From: Sphingomonas sp. S2-65
GTDB taxonomy: Bacteria > Pseudomonadota > Alphaproteobacteria > Sphingomonadales > Sphingomonadaceae
Reading direction: 5' to 3'
DNA: 64,000 nt
NCBI RefSeq assembly: GCF_021513175.1
Contig: NZ_CP090953.1
Span: 1,545,001-1,609,000, forward strand
The translations under genes and the position numbers were made by a program. Numbering within the stretch: position 1 is the first letter of the stretch; every line of letters begins with the position of its first letter. Under the pieces are notes generated by a model that was not told where the DNA came from, did not search any database, and saw nothing but the letters and a program-made list of their open reading frames with translations. Shown here piece by piece: positions 55,223 through 64,000 of the stretch.

Positions 55223-55467
55223 CGACTCAGCGTAGCAGCGCGGCTGCCATGTGCAAGATTTGACACTTTGCTGGCCGCCGCTGTCCCGAACCTGGCACAC
55301 AGCATCTTCCCGGCAAACTGCCGAGTACCCAATAAATAATTGATTTATAACAGCTTTATAATAGCGAAAAAATCTGGATACGCCCGCACCGCGAGCCGTT
55401 CCAATATCCTGCTCCTGCCTTTCCCGCTCACTCAGAAGGCGGTCGGGGTCACGAGAGGATGAAGGCA
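55223..55467. promoter_or_regulatory. dctB-dctA divergent control region
   Basis: This 245-base region includes an AT-rich block at 55328-55375 (with TATAAT at 55357-55362) that must hold the dctA promoter. ATGTGCAAGATTTGACACT (55250-55268) is an imperfect palindrome resembling known DctD-binding dyads. A TGGCAC (about 55292) could be a sigma-54 -24 box, but the -12 position reads CT instead of GC. I therefore do not call a sigma-54 promoter. Confidence 0.4.
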
Positions 55468-56811
55468 ATGACAACCATTCCCTATCAAGCCGAGCCGGGG
55501 GCGGAGATGCCGGCGCAGCGGCCCTGGTACCGCCACCTCTACCTCCAGGTGCTGATCGCGATCGCCGCCGGCGTGCTGCTCGGCCATTTCGCGCCTTCCA
55601 CCGGCGAAGCGCTCAAGCCGCTGGGTGACGCCTTCATCAAGCTGGTGAAGATGATCATCGCTCCGGTGATCTTCCTCACCATCGTCACCGGCATCGCCAG
55701 CATGCGCGACCTCGCCTCGGTCGGCCGTGTCGCGGGCAAGGCTTTCGCTTATTTTCTGTTCTTCTCGACGCTGGCGCTGATCGTCGGACTGATCGTCGCC
55801 AATGTCGTCCGCCCGGGCGCCGGACTCAACATCGACCCTGCGACGCTCGACACGTCGAAGGTAGCGGCCTTTGCCGAAAAAGCGCACGAAACCACGCTCA
55901 CCGGCTTCCTGATGGGGATCATCCCCGACAGCTTCCTCTCGGGCCTGACCGAGGGCAATATCCTCCAGACTTTGTTCATCGCGATCCTGTTCGGCATCGG
56001 CCTTGCGCTGATCGGCGATCGCGGCAACCGCATCGCCGACGCGCTCGAGGATCTCTCGCTCGCCGTGTTCAAGGTGGTGGCGATCCTGATGAAGGTCGCG
56101 CCGATCGGCGCATTCGGCGCAATGGCCTTCACCATCGGCGCATACGGCGTCGGCACGCTGGCCAACCTCGTCGCGCTGGTTGCCACCTTCTACCTCACTT
56201 CGATCCTGTTCGTGGTGGTGGTGCTCGGCCTTGTCGCGCGCTGGGCCGGCTTCTCGATCTTCCGCCTGATCGGCTATCTCAAGGCCGAGCTGCTGCTCGT
56301 GCTCGGCACGTCGAGTTCGGAAAGCGCGCTGCCCAGCCTGATGGAAAAGATGGAGCGCGCGGGCTGCCCCAAGTCCATTGTCGGCCTGGTCGTGCCGACC
56401 GGCTATTCGTTCAACCTCGACGGCACCAACATCTACATGACGCTGGCCGCGCTGTTCATCGCCCAGTCGTGCAATGTCGACTTGACGCTTGGCCAGCAAC
56501 TGCTGCTGCTCGGCGTGGCGATGTTGTCGTCCAAGGGCGCGGCGGGCGTCACCGGGGCGGGCTTCATCACGCTTGCCGCCACCCTCTCGATCGTCCCGAG
56601 CGTGCCGGTCGCGGGCATGGCGCTGATCCTCGGCGTCGACCGCTTCATGTCCGAATGCCGAAGCCTGACCAACTTCATCGGCAACGCCGTTGCCACCGTG
56701 GTGGTGTCGCGCTGGGAAGGCCGCCTGGACAAGGAACAATTCCGTCTCGCGCTCGCCGGCAAGAGCCCGCGCGTCGACCAGATGGCGGCCGACGCCGTGC
56801 CCGCCGAATGA
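55468..56811 (+). CDS. dctA: C4-dicarboxylate transporter DctA
   Basis: This 447-residue inner-membrane symporter imports succinate, fumarate and malate with protons. Start choice: ATG 55468 has GAGAGG nine bases upstream, while the ATG at 55459 lies directly on that ribosome site. Motifs of the DAACS family are [37 protein letters not shown] and [18 protein letters not shown]. About ten helices are present. It is followed by a porin gene that overlaps its stop (ATGA), so import across both membranes is linked. Confidence 0.97.
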   Translation: MTTIPYQAEPGAEMPAQRPWYRHLYLQVLIAIAAGVLLGHFAPSTGEALKPLGDAFIKLVKMIIAPVIFLTIVTGIASMRDLASVGRVAGKAFAYFLFFSTLALIVGLIVANVVRPGAGLNIDPATLDTSKVAAFAEKAHETTLTGFLMGIIPDSFLSGLTEGNILQTLFIAILFGIGLALIGDRGNRIADALEDLSLAVFKVVAILMKVAPIGAFGAMAFTIGAYGVGTLANLVALVATFYLTSILFVVVVLGLVARWAGFSIFRLIGYLKAELLLVLGTSSSESALPSLMEKMERAGCPKSIVGLVVPTGYSFNLDGTNIYMTLAALFIAQSCNVDLTLGQQLLLLGVAMLSSKGAAGVTGAGFITLAATLSIVPSVPVAGMALILGVDRFMSECRSLTNFIGNAVATVVVSRWEGRLDKEQFRLALAGKSPRVDQMAADAVPAE

Positions 56812-58301
56812 CGACCATGACCATCCTCAAGACTTCGCCTGTCCTAGCGGCCCTGATCGCCGCCAGCGCCGCCTCGGCCCAAACCGCGGCGGGTACGCAG
56901 GAGAACGCCAACCCGACCGCCGCGTCGCCCGCTGCCGAATCCTATCCGGCGGCGGCGTCGGGCGACGGCGTGACTTCCGGCGGCTACAACCAGTCGCGCT
57001 GGGCGGAGGATTGGACGCGCTTCCGCGATCCCGCCAAGATCGACGATCCCATAGACCGGCTCAAGTACATCCCTCTCGCCGCTGATGGCGATGTGTACCT
57101 GACGCTGTCCGGCGAGCTTCGCCTGCGCGCCAACCACACCACCAACCCCAATCTGCGCGAGAGCGAAGCCCAGCACCAGGACATCAACCGCATCGTCGCA
57201 GGCGCCGACCTCCATCTGGGCGAGCATGTCCGCTTCTACGGCGAACTTGCGCATGGCGGCCTGTCTGGGCTGAACCTCGGCACCAAGGCAGCCAACCTGT
57301 CGAACGATCTCGCTATCCAGCAATCGTTCGTCGACCTCACCGGAACGCTGGGCAGTGTCGATCTCGGCCTACGCTATGGCCGCCAGGCCTTCGCCGACGG
57401 CCCCAATTTGCTGGTGGTCCCACGCGACAACAACACGATCTTCTTCACCTTCAACGGCGTGCGCGCCTGGGCGCAGAGCCCCACCGCACGCGTCGACCTG
57501 TTCGACTTCAAGCCCACCGAATATGGCAATGCGGGCCTGGGCGACGACCGTATCGAGGATGAGCGCCGCTTCTCGGGCATCTCAGCGGGTTTCGTGCTGC
57601 CCGAAACCCTGCTCGGCGGATCGAAGCTGTACCTGGATCCCTTCGTGTGGCGGCTGCGCGACAACGATGCCAGCTGGGGCGGCACCAGCGCGCGCGAAGT
57701 CCGCAAATTCTATGGACTGCACTTCTGGGGCGATGTTGGGCCGGTCAATCTCGACTGGACGATCAACAAGCAGGGCGGTCAGTTCGACGGCCGCGACATC
57801 GACGCCTGGCTGATCCTGCTCGCCCAGACCTATCGCCTCGGCAAGGACCGCAGCGCGCCGCGCGTCGGCTTCCATGTCGATTATGCCAGCGGCGGCGGCG
57901 CCTATGGCACCGGCAAGCTGCGCACTGCGCTCGCCCCCTTCGGCAACAACGTCTATTACAGCTACCAGCTGTTCGCGACCCCGACCAACCTGGTCGCCTT
58001 CGCGCCCAATGTCAGCTTCCAGCCAGTACCCAAGGTCCGCGCCACCCTCGAATACCAGTTCTCGTGGCGCGATACCGCCAGCGACGCGGTCTACCGAGCC
58101 AACGGCACCGCCTTTGCCGGCACCCAGAACGTCGCCGACCGCAAGATCGCCGAGACCGCGCGCGCCCAGATCGTCTGGACGCTCTCGCCGCGCGTGAGCT
58201 TCACCGGCCGCTACGAGCATCTCATGGCAGGCCCCTCCCTCAAGCAGGCCGGCTATCGCAGCTCCGACTTCGTCGCAGGCTGGCTGAGTTTCCGGTTCTG
58301 A
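56808..58301 (+). CDS. alginate-export-family outer-membrane porin coupled to dctA
   Basis: This 497-residue protein starts at ATG 56808, inside the dctA stop (a second ATG is at 56817). A signal peptide ([20 protein letters not shown]) is followed by an outer-membrane beta-barrel of the alginate_exp type. Repeated beta-strand text includes [20 protein letters not shown] and [11 protein letters not shown]. The C-terminus ends in [10 protein letters not shown] with the terminal Phe used for OMP insertion. The overlap with dctA suggests it passes C4-dicarboxylates or related acids, not alginate; this is inferred. It is a paralogue of the porin at 61029. Confidence 0.88.
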   Translation: MTTMTILKTSPVLAALIAASAASAQTAAGTQENANPTAASPAAESYPAAASGDGVTSGGYNQSRWAEDWTRFRDPAKIDDPIDRLKYIPLAADGDVYLTLSGELRLRANHTTNPNLRESEAQHQDINRIVAGADLHLGEHVRFYGELAHGGLSGLNLGTKAANLSNDLAIQQSFVDLTGTLGSVDLGLRYGRQAFADGPNLLVVPRDNNTIFFTFNGVRAWAQSPTARVDLFDFKPTEYGNAGLGDDRIEDERRFSGISAGFVLPETLLGGSKLYLDPFVWRLRDNDASWGGTSAREVRKFYGLHFWGDVGPVNLDWTINKQGGQFDGRDIDAWLILLAQTYRLGKDRSAPRVGFHVDYASGGGAYGTGKLRTALAPFGNNVYYSYQLFATPTNLVAFAPNVSFQPVPKVRATLEYQFSWRDTASDAVYRANGTAFAGTQNVADRKIAETARAQIVWTLSPRVSFTGRYEHLMAGPSLKQAGYRSSDFVAGWLSFRF

Positions 58302-58401
58302 AGATCCCTCGAGAGGTATGACGTGCGTATTGATGTGAAGGACGAGCCCGCGGCAGCGAAGCGGAGGTGACAAAGCCTCCGCTTCGCCGCATGCTTGGGC
58401 C

Positions 58402-58863
58402 ATGCCCGCATCGCGCCCGCTGACCCCTGGGGAAACCCGCCTCGCCGCCTCGGTGTTCGGCACTGCGATCGACTATGCCCAGGCGCGCGTGGCCAACGCG
58501 AAATGGATCTTCTTCCAGCCGCGCAACACCACCATGGCGCCGCGCGGCACGATCCACTTCCACCCGCAAAGCGGCATCTACCACGAGGATTTCAGCCAGG
58601 CGCCGTTGGGCGTCCAGGGGCTGTTCGTGCACGAGATGGTGCATATCTGGCAGCACCAGCGCGGCATCTTCCTGCCGCTCAAGCGCCACCCCTTCTGCCG
58701 CTATGATTATGCACTCAAGCCCGGCCAGGCATTCGCCCGCTATGGCCTCGAGCAGCAAGCGGAGATCGTCCGCCACGCCTTCCTGCTGCGCCACCGCGCG
58801 ATCATCCCCGCCGCGCCGCCGCTCAGCCAGTATGAGACGCTGCTGCCCTTCACGCCCGCTTAA
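58402..58863 (+). CDS. HExxH-motif protein (vgr-related family)
   Basis: This 153-residue protein has no signal peptide. It carries a zinc-metalloprotease-like HEMVHIWQHQ (HExxH) at about residues 77-86, preceded by FQPRNTTMAPRGTIHFHPQS and followed by a His/Arg-rich part (PFCRYDYALKPGQAFARYGL). I recall related alphaproteobacterial proteins being labelled 'vgr related', but I do not see a VgrG domain. A third metal ligand could be a later Glu or His (EQQAEIVRHAF). The function is unknown. It converges with the next gene with a four-base overlap. Confidence 0.78.
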   Translation: MPASRPLTPGETRLAASVFGTAIDYAQARVANAKWIFFQPRNTTMAPRGTIHFHPQSGIYHEDFSQAPLGVQGLFVHEMVHIWQHQRGIFLPLKRHPFCRYDYALKPGQAFARYGLEQQAEIVRHAFLLRHRAIIPAAPPLSQYETLLPFTPA

Positions 58864-60272
58864 TCGTCGTTGGGCACCCGCACACCGGGGCGCAGCGGAC
58901 GAGAGGGTCGCGCTTCTGGCACGACCCGCGGAGGCGGCGGCGAGACCGGGGCGGCTTCCGGCGGGCGGGATTGTGGAGCCGGGCGGTCGGGCCGCACTGG
59001 TGCCGGCTGCGTCACGCCGCTGGGCTTTGACGGCGCGGGTGTGGAGATCGGCGGACGCCGGCTCCAACCAGGCCGGCGCTCGGGCCGAACCGGTCGCCCG
59101 GCTTCGCCGGAACCCGCAGGCGCGGGCGAAGCGATCGGCGGGCGCTGCATCCAGCCCGGACGCCCCTGCGGACGGGGCGGCCTGCCAGGCACGACTCCAC
59201 TCGAACCAGGCTCGGGCGCGGCGCCGGGCTGCGGCACCGGCCGCGGCCGATTCCAGCCGGGACGCGGAGTACCCCAGGGACGCGGTGGCCGCGCGACGTT
59301 CGGCGTGCCCGGCGTGGGGCCGGGTTGGACCACGGGCCTGTCAGGCCTGTCAGGCCGGTTCGGCCGAGGCGCCGAAAGCACCGGCGGCAGCGCCGGCACC
59401 TGCGGCTCGGGCCGCGAGCCGGGCCGTCCCGGAGGACGTGGACGATCGGGGCCCCCCGCCTCGGGCCGGTCCGGGCGGGGACGGACACCCTGGCGCGGCG
59501 GCTGGCCGGGCCGCACGTCGCCCGGGCGCCGCCAGCGCGCCGGCGGCGGCCCCTGGAAGCCGCCCTCGCGCCAGCGTCGGAACCCCTGCCCCAGCGCCTG
59601 CCGCCGCGACCGTTCGGCCTGCAACCGGTACCGCCAGTCGCGCGCCGCCGCGGTGTCGCGCTGCGCCCGCCATTCCGGACGCGCCGCAAATCCCTGATGC
59701 CACTGGTCTAGGAACCCGCCGAGATACAGGCTCGACTCCAGCCAGGCGCCGGTATCCACCGGTTGCGCCGATTGCGGCCGCATCGCCTGCTTCAGCTGCC
59801 GTGCGCGGTCGAACAGCGCCATGCCCTGCTCGTATCGCGCCATGCCGTCGACCTCGCCCAGCGCGGTCCCGTCGGGGCCATAGGCGATCACCAGCTCGCC
59901 ATCCTCGAACGCGAAGCTCGCGCCCGGCTCCACCGCCAGGAACGGCACGTTGCTCCGCGGCTCGAAATAATAGCTGCGGATGCCCTCGGCGGCTTCCTCG
60001 ACCAGGATCACATGCCCGTCGCGCAGCTGCCATGCCCAAGGCTCGACATCCTCGAAGGTGAAGGCGAAGTCGGGCGGGGAGTCGCCGATCGCATCCCACA
60101 ACGCGTCGGCGCGATCAATCCAGGCATAATCCTCAGGCGCCCCGGCCCGTTCGGGCGCGGGATCGTCGCTCGCGGCCGAGAACACGCGCCGATCCTGGGC
60201 GGCGGCCGGTAACGCCGCACACAGCGCGAGCGCTACGGAAACGCCGCCGAGCCAGTTCCTGCGATCCGCCAT
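58860..60272 (-). CDS. secreted protein with an N-terminal domain and a long Pro/Arg-rich tail
   Basis: This 470-residue protein is called from ATG 60272 (MADRRNWLGGVSVALALCAA), giving a signal peptide cleaved at AAAQD. Residues of about 25-190 look folded (YAWIDRADALWDAIGDSPPD, then WAWQLRDGHVILVEEAAEGI). From about residue 200 to the end it is rich in Pro, Arg, Gly and Trp in loose repeats such as RPGWNRPRPVPQPG and RPERRPGWSRRPPIS. No family is recognised. It may be an envelope or cell-wall-linked protein. It resembles, in composition only, the lipoprotein at 225-998. Confidence 0.72.
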   Translation of the reverse strand: MADRRNWLGGVSVALALCAALPAAAQDRRVFSAASDDPAPERAGAPEDYAWIDRADALWDAIGDSPPDFAFTFEDVEPWAWQLRDGHVILVEEAAEGIRSYYFEPRSNVPFLAVEPGASFAFEDGELVIAYGPDGTALGEVDGMARYEQGMALFDRARQLKQAMRPQSAQPVDTGAWLESSLYLGGFLDQWHQGFAARPEWRAQRDTAAARDWRYRLQAERSRRQALGQGFRRWREGGFQGPPPARWRRPGDVRPGQPPRQGVRPRPDRPEAGGPDRPRPPGRPGSRPEPQVPALPPVLSAPRPNRPDRPDRPVVQPGPTPGTPNVARPPRPWGTPRPGWNRPRPVPQPGAAPEPGSSGVVPGRPPRPQGRPGWMQRPPIASPAPAGSGEAGRPVRPERRPGWSRRPPISTPAPSKPSGVTQPAPVRPDRPAPQSRPPEAAPVSPPPPRVVPEARPSRPLRPGVRVPNDD

Positions 60273-60362
60273 GCATCCTCTCCCCGAAGCCTGATGCACG
60301 CAGCATTCGGCTCCGGGGGTGAATGGCACATGACCGGCGGGGCAGGAAGCGCGGGAAGCAGC

Positions 60363-60782
60363 TTACTCGCCGCCGACCAGCTTCTTGGCCTTATCGACCA
60401 TCTTGTGGACGACGCCCTCTTCCGCGGCTTCGGCTTCTTCCTTGGTCTTGAACGCCACGCCCGCGGGCTCGGCGGGCGGCGCGTAGATCGAGAACAGCTT
60501 CAACGGCTCGCTGCCCTTGTTGATGATGTTGTGCTTGGCGCCCTTGGGAATCACGATCAGCCGGTTCGCCACCACCTTGGTGCGGCTGCCGTCGACCACC
60601 GCCTGGCCTTCGCCCGACACGAAGAAGGTCGTCTGGTCGGCGGGATGCGTCTCCTCGCCGATCTCTTCGCCCGGCGGGAGGTGCATCAGGACGATCTGGA
60701 TGTTGTCGTCGAGATAGACTTCCTTCTGGAAGAAACTGTTCTTGCCCGCGGCTTCCAGCAGGTCCTTGTTGAATACGGCCAT
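60363..60782 (-). CDS. cupin-domain protein
   Basis: This 139-residue protein has a single cupin barrel. Motif 1 is LMHLPPGEEIGEETHPADQT and TFFVSGEGQAVVDG, giving a metal-site set (EETHPADQTTFF). Motif 2 is LIVIPKGAKHNIINKGSEPL. The C-terminal helix is KTKEEAEAAEEGVVHKMVDK. It is soluble. Metal and substrate are unknown; it could bind a small metabolite. It lies between two larger envelope genes and has no operon partner. Confidence 0.88.
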   Translation of the reverse strand: MAVFNKDLLEAAGKNSFFQKEVYLDDNIQIVLMHLPPGEEIGEETHPADQTTFFVSGEGQAVVDGSRTKVVANRLIVIPKGAKHNIINKGSEPLKLFSIYAPPAEPAGVAFKTKEEAEAAEEGVVHKMVDKAKKLVGGE

Positions 60783-60918
60783 GTCGCGCTTGCTCCCATC
60801 CTAGGCGCTTCCAGAACCGGCGCCGTCCTTCGCGGTTCCATCGCCCAGCGCCCGCGCGGCGCTTCCGTAGAAGTACGCAGGCGGGCCCCTCTTGCGACAA
60901 AGTAGCCCGCGCCCCCTC

Positions 60919-60924
60919 TATAAT
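60919..60924 (+). promoter_or_regulatory. candidate -10 box for the second porin
   Basis: TATAAT matches the sigma-70 consensus exactly. The best upstream hexamer at normal spacing is weak (CGACAA or GACAAA near 60895-60901). It would give a 5' leader of about 95 bases before the ATG at 61029. Confidence 0.45.
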
Positions 60925-60997
60925 GTGCGCAGATCCGCAACAGACGGACGAACGCGGGGCGTCGGGGGCAATTCTCGAAAAGACCAACCCAGGTCGC

Positions 60998-61013
60998 CAG
61001 GGGCGCTCCCCTG
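60998..61013 (+). promoter_or_regulatory. leader hairpin before the second porin start
   Basis: CAGGGG-CGCT-CCCCTG is a perfect six-base stem with a tetraloop, 15 bases before the start codon. I see no Shine-Dalgarno sequence between it and the ATG, so translation may be controlled here. Confidence 0.45.
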
Positions 61014-61028
61014 AATTTGGATTTCTGC

Positions 61029-62576
61029 ATGCGCTTGCTTCTTTCCACTGCGTTGACTGCCCCGCTGCTTTTCTGTGCCATGACCGCTTCGGCAGCGGAG
61101 GTCCGCAAGGACGGTGCCGTGGCCAAGGAAGGCGAAGCCGCCAAGGATGGCGACAAGCCCGCGCAGAACTTCCCGGAAACCGCCACGGCCAAGCCCGCCG
61201 TGCGCACCCCCTTCGCCTACCCCACCGAAGCAGCCGGCGAAGGCACCACCACCGAAGGCTTCAATGCCCATCGCTGGGCCGAGGACTGGCGCAGCTACAA
61301 GGATCCGGCCAAGCGCGACGACGTCTTCGATCGGTTGAAGTACCTGCCGCTCGCCGGCGACGGCGCGGTCTATCTGACGCTCAGCGGAGAGGTTCGTGCG
61401 CGCTTCAATCACCTGACCAACCCTGGCCTCACCACCAATCCGGCTCAGGATCAGGAGCTGCTGCGCCTCGTCGGCGGCGCCGATCTGCATCTCGGCAAGC
61501 ATTTCCGGCTGTTCGGCGAACTCGCCAGCGGCCAGATCACCGGCGAGAATATCGGCGTTCCCGCGACCAACCTGCGCAACGATCTGTTCGCGCAGCAATA
61601 TTTTGCTGAGGCTACCGCCGATATCGGCCCTGCCGCGATCGGCGTCCGCTATGGCCGCCAGGAATTCTCCGATGGCGCCGCGCAGCTGGTATCGCAGCGC
61701 GACAACAACAGCCTGGCGCTGGTGCTCAACGGCATCCGTGGCTGGGCACGCACCTCCAGCCTGCGCGCCGACGTCTTCGACCTGAAGTTCACGACCCTCG
61801 GCAGCAAGGGACTCAGCGACGACAAGACCGATGACGGCCACCGCTTCTCGGGCGTCACCTTCGGCTATGCCCTGCCCAAGACGCTGTTCGGCAAGTCCAA
61901 GCTGTATTTCGACCCCTTCGTCTGGCGCTTCCGCAGCACTGGACAGAGCTGGGGCGGCGTCACCGCTACCGAAGTGCGCAACTATCTCGGCGCACGGCTT
62001 TGGGGCAGCGCGGGCGACTATACGATCGACTGGACCGTGACGCACCAGACCGGCAAGTTCGGGGTCCGCGACATCGACGCGACTCAGGTTTTTCTGGCGC
62101 AGAACGTCCTGCTCAGCCCGTCGCCGCTCAAGCCGCGGCTCGGCTTCCACTTCGACTATGGCACCGGCGACAACAGCCGCGGCACCGGCACGCTGGGCAC
62201 CGCCGCTGCCCCGTTCGGCAATACGATCTACTTCGCCTACACCACTGCGATCGGCCCTACCAATCTCCGGATGATCGCCCCCACCTTCGCCTTCGCGCCC
62301 GCCAAGACGGTCAAGGTCTCGACCGAATATAGCTGGGCGATGCGCGACAACGTGAACGAGCCGGTCTATCGCGGCAACGCGTCGGCGTACGCCCGCACCG
62401 CCACGGTCGAAGGCCGCGACGTCGCGCAGCTCGCCCGCCTGCAGGTCGTGTGGAACCCGACCCGACGCCTGTCCTTCACCGGCCGCTACGAGCATCTGTT
62501 CACCGGCGAAGTCTTCGAACGCGCCGGCTACACCGACTATGACTTCCTCGCGCTCTGGACGAACTGGCGCTTCTGA
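61029..62576 (+). CDS. alginate-export-family outer-membrane porin (paralogue)
   Basis: This 515-residue outer-membrane protein is called from ATG 61029 (MRLLLSTALTAPLLF), a signal peptide cleaved near ASAAE. A start upstream (TTG 61017) seems unlikely. It has a Lys/Glu-rich linker then a barrel like the dctA-linked porin: [38 protein letters not shown] and a Phe-ended YDFLALWTNWRF. The shared motifs WAEDW..., [20 protein letters not shown] and FTGRYEHL show the two are paralogues. Substrate is unknown. It converges with the OprB gene. Confidence 0.88.
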   Translation: MRLLLSTALTAPLLFCAMTASAAEVRKDGAVAKEGEAAKDGDKPAQNFPETATAKPAVRTPFAYPTEAAGEGTTTEGFNAHRWAEDWRSYKDPAKRDDVFDRLKYLPLAGDGAVYLTLSGEVRARFNHLTNPGLTTNPAQDQELLRLVGGADLHLGKHFRLFGELASGQITGENIGVPATNLRNDLFAQQYFAEATADIGPAAIGVRYGRQEFSDGAAQLVSQRDNNSLALVLNGIRGWARTSSLRADVFDLKFTTLGSKGLSDDKTDDGHRFSGVTFGYALPKTLFGKSKLYFDPFVWRFRSTGQSWGGVTATEVRNYLGARLWGSAGDYTIDWTVTHQTGKFGVRDIDATQVFLAQNVLLSPSPLKPRLGFHFDYGTGDNSRGTGTLGTAAAPFGNTIYFAYTTAIGPTNLRMIAPTFAFAPAKTVKVSTEYSWAMRDNVNEPVYRGNASAYARTATVEGRDVAQLARLQVVWNPTRRLSFTGRYEHLFTGEVFERAGYTDYDFLALWTNWRF

Positions 62577-62608
62577 GCTGGCTAAGCTCCGAGAACCAGA
62601 TGCTCCTC

Positions 62609-62638
62609 CGTCACCCCGGCCTTGAGCCGGGATGACGG
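62609..62638. repeat. collapsed copy of the intergenic palindrome
   Basis: CCGTCACCCCGGCCTTGAGC and the following CGGGATGACGG form a short palindrome. It has the outer arms of the 80-base element but no loop region. It lies between the convergent porin genes. Confidence 0.75.
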
Positions 62639-62687
62639 GGCCGTTCAAAGGGCATGTGGCGCTCTCGATCCTGAGAGCGCTTCCCAC

Positions 62688-64000
62688 TTACAGCGTCAGT
62701 GCCGCCTTCAGCCCCACCACGCCGACATCGTCCGCCGAACGGATGCCGCCGGGATGGTGGATCCACTGGAGGTTCGGGCGGACCTCCAGCCATTCCGCCG
62801 GGTGGACGCTGTAGTAGAGCTCTGCGGCGTATTCGGCGTCGCGCACCGGCGTGCCCGGCAGCAGCCGGTCGCCCGCCGCCGCGCGACCGTTGACGTTGGT
62901 GCGCGCCACGCCCACGCCGATCACGTCGCCGGGCACCTGCGGCACGAGTCCCTTGTAGAACAGCCCCAGCGACACCTGGTTGTCGGTCACCGATGTCTTC
63001 CGGTCCGCTTGCGTCACATTGGCGAAGAACCCCAGGCCGGTCAGCGCCTTGCCCTCCTTCGACGTGCCGGTCAGCTGCTGCTGCACGGTCAGGTACACGC
63101 CATAGCGGCTCGACCGGCGCAGCGGGTCCAGCCCGGTGACCGGCGCGGGCTGACGGTCGCGATCGAAATACACGTCGTCGCCGTCCGCCGTGCCGATCCA
63201 GCCGCCGACCTTCACCGATCCGACATGCCCGTCGTCGCCGCCGCGCGACCAGCCCGCCTCTACCGGCACCAGCACTCCCGTCGCGCCCTTGAAGTGGCCG
63301 ATGAAGAAATCGTTCTCCAGGTTGCGCGGATTGATCTCGTACACGCCGGCCTGGACATACAGGTCGTCGCGCACATCGGCATGCACCCGCCCGCCCCATT
63401 GGCTCACCGGCCAATTGTACCAGTAATCGCCGACCAGATTGCCCGGCTGCGCCCCGCAGAAGCTCAGATTCATGAAGTGGCACGAAAAGCCGGCGAAATC
63501 CTCACCCGGGTTAGTTCGGCCGATCTTCACTTCCACCCGCTCGCCGATCCGCTGCTCGTACCAGAACTGCGTCAGCCGCACCGTCTGCCCGCGGCCATAG
63601 ATTTCCTGCACCTGTTGCAACGCGCCGAGCCCGGCCGAGCTCGTCAGGTCGCGCCCGCGCCGCCAGGTCAGCGTCGCCTGGAACGCCCCGCCGCTCAGCC
63701 CCATTACCTTTTCCAGGTCGAGCAGCACGCCGACGTCGAACTGCCCGGTCTCGGTCAGCAGCTTCCGTTCGCCGCCCGCGAAATTATAGCCGCTCTCCGA
63801 CGCGTAGCGCGCGCTCACGCCGATACCTCGCTCGCCCAGCCGGGTGCGGATCTTCTGCCAGTCGCCGATCAGCCCGGGCGGCGGGGCGCTCTGGGTGTCG
63901 CCCGCCAGCGCCGATGGCAAGAGATCCCGGACGTGGACATAGCTGCGTGTCCTCTGGGTGCCGCCAGTGGCATTCGCAGCGGGACGCTGGGTGTCGATCT
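62688..64000 (-). CDS. OprB-type carbohydrate-selective porin (N-terminus off the window)
   Basis: The gene runs off the right edge; the frame stays open past 63920 to base 64000. At least 437 residues are visible. Family text includes WQKIRTRLGERGIGVSARYA, then QFDVGVLLDLEKVMGLSGGA, the RIGERVEVKIGRTNPGEDFA segment and the C-terminal ADDVGVVGLKAALTL. OprB porins pass glucose and related sugars across the outer membrane. The signal peptide should lie to the right of the window, since the edge part (DTQRPAANATGGTQRTRSYV) is a periplasmic linker. Downstream it converges with the second alginate-type porin. Confidence 0.88.
   Translation of the reverse strand, partial: IDTQRPAANATGGTQRTRSYVHVRDLLPSALAGDTQSAPPPGLIGDWQKIRTRLGERGIGVSARYASESGYNFAGGERKLLTETGQFDVGVLLDLEKVMGLSGGAFQATLTWRRGRDLTSSAGLGALQQVQEIYGRGQTVRLTQFWYEQRIGERVEVKIGRTNPGEDFAGFSCHFMNLSFCGAQPGNLVGDYWYNWPVSQWGGRVHADVRDDLYVQAGVYEINPRNLENDFFIGHFKGATGVLVPVEAGWSRGGDDGHVGSVKVGGWIGTADGDDVYFDRDRQPAPVTGLDPLRRSSRYGVYLTVQQQLTGTSKEGKALTGLGFFANVTQADRKTSVTDNQVSLGLFYKGLVPQVPGDVIGVGVARTNVNGRAAAGDRLLPGTPVRDAEYAAELYYSVHPAEWLEVRPNLQWIHHPGGIRSADDVGVVGLKAALTL

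Noticed and set aside
55285..55310. Sigma-54 promoter before dctA
   Set aside because: TGGCAC is present, but the -12 element reads CT instead of GC at the fixed spacing, and the adjacent regulator lacks GAFTGA. It is left as a weak candidate only in the control-region entry.

Overview
The window is a high-GC chromosomal segment from an alphaproteobacterium, most likely Sphingomonas or a close relative in the Sphingomonadaceae. Supporting signs are a GcrA cell-cycle regulator with a GANTC site just before its start, an F0 ATP synthase operon (atpI-B-E-F'-F) with no F1 genes beside it, the petABC cytochrome bc1 operon, a bacteriophytochrome with an HWE-type kinase, an alphaproteobacterial heat-shock promoter before dnaK, and a GTCATCCCGGCCTTGAGCC intergenic palindrome. 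Most genes are core metabolism or housekeeping. I see no prophage, transposase, CRISPR array, rRNA or tRNA.

Layout, left to right. 1-4.6 kb: the end of a MaoC-like gene, a Gly/Tyr- and repeat-rich lipoprotein, apt, and the bc1 operon petA-petB-petC with a clear terminator. 4.8-9 kb: trmL-hemF-acetyltransferase, two coupled membrane proteins, and lipB. 9-13.3 kb: a Thr-rich lipoprotein, an unknown secreted protein, queE-queC and hslO. 13.4-17.3 kb: argD-argF, an orphan ABC-2 permease and gcrA. 17.3-20.4 kb: parE between arrays of palindromic repeats. 20.4-24.2 kb: a beta-lactamase-fold serine hydrolase, then metZ-apaG-lysR.

24.3-35.3 kb: a PMT-type (GT39) glycosyltransferase convergent with a DPM1/GtrA-type fusion, then leuB, recO, a FemAB-like acyltransferase with a NodB-like deacetylase, a DUF3857/transglutaminase/TPR protein, and uvrC. 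35.4-40.6 kb: the F0 operon, radC, and a lower-GC methyltransferase. 40.8-45.3 kb: purB overlapped by a heme oxygenase gene and followed by a bacteriophytochrome hybrid kinase, so chromophore synthesis and photoreceptor are co-encoded. 45.3-47.5 kb: an M15-type peptidoglycan peptidase and a TetR regulator facing a membrane protein, with two matching operator palindromes between them. 47.5-52.2 kb: dnaK-dnaJ (sigma-32 promoter visible), a PCuAC copper chaperone and small membrane proteins.

52.2-64 kb is the most distinctive part. A DctB/DctD-like two-component system diverges from dctA. dctA is translationally coupled to an outer-membrane porin, giving an inner- plus outer-membrane uptake unit for C4-dicarboxylates. 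The DctD-like regulator has lost the GAFTGA loop needed to contact sigma-54. A second porin of the same family lies 2.7 kb downstream, and an OprB-type porin runs off the right edge. No clearly undescribed defence or mobile system is visible. The better leads are the degenerate DctD-like regulator, the TetR operator pair, the O-mannosylation-like gene pair and the repeat arrays.
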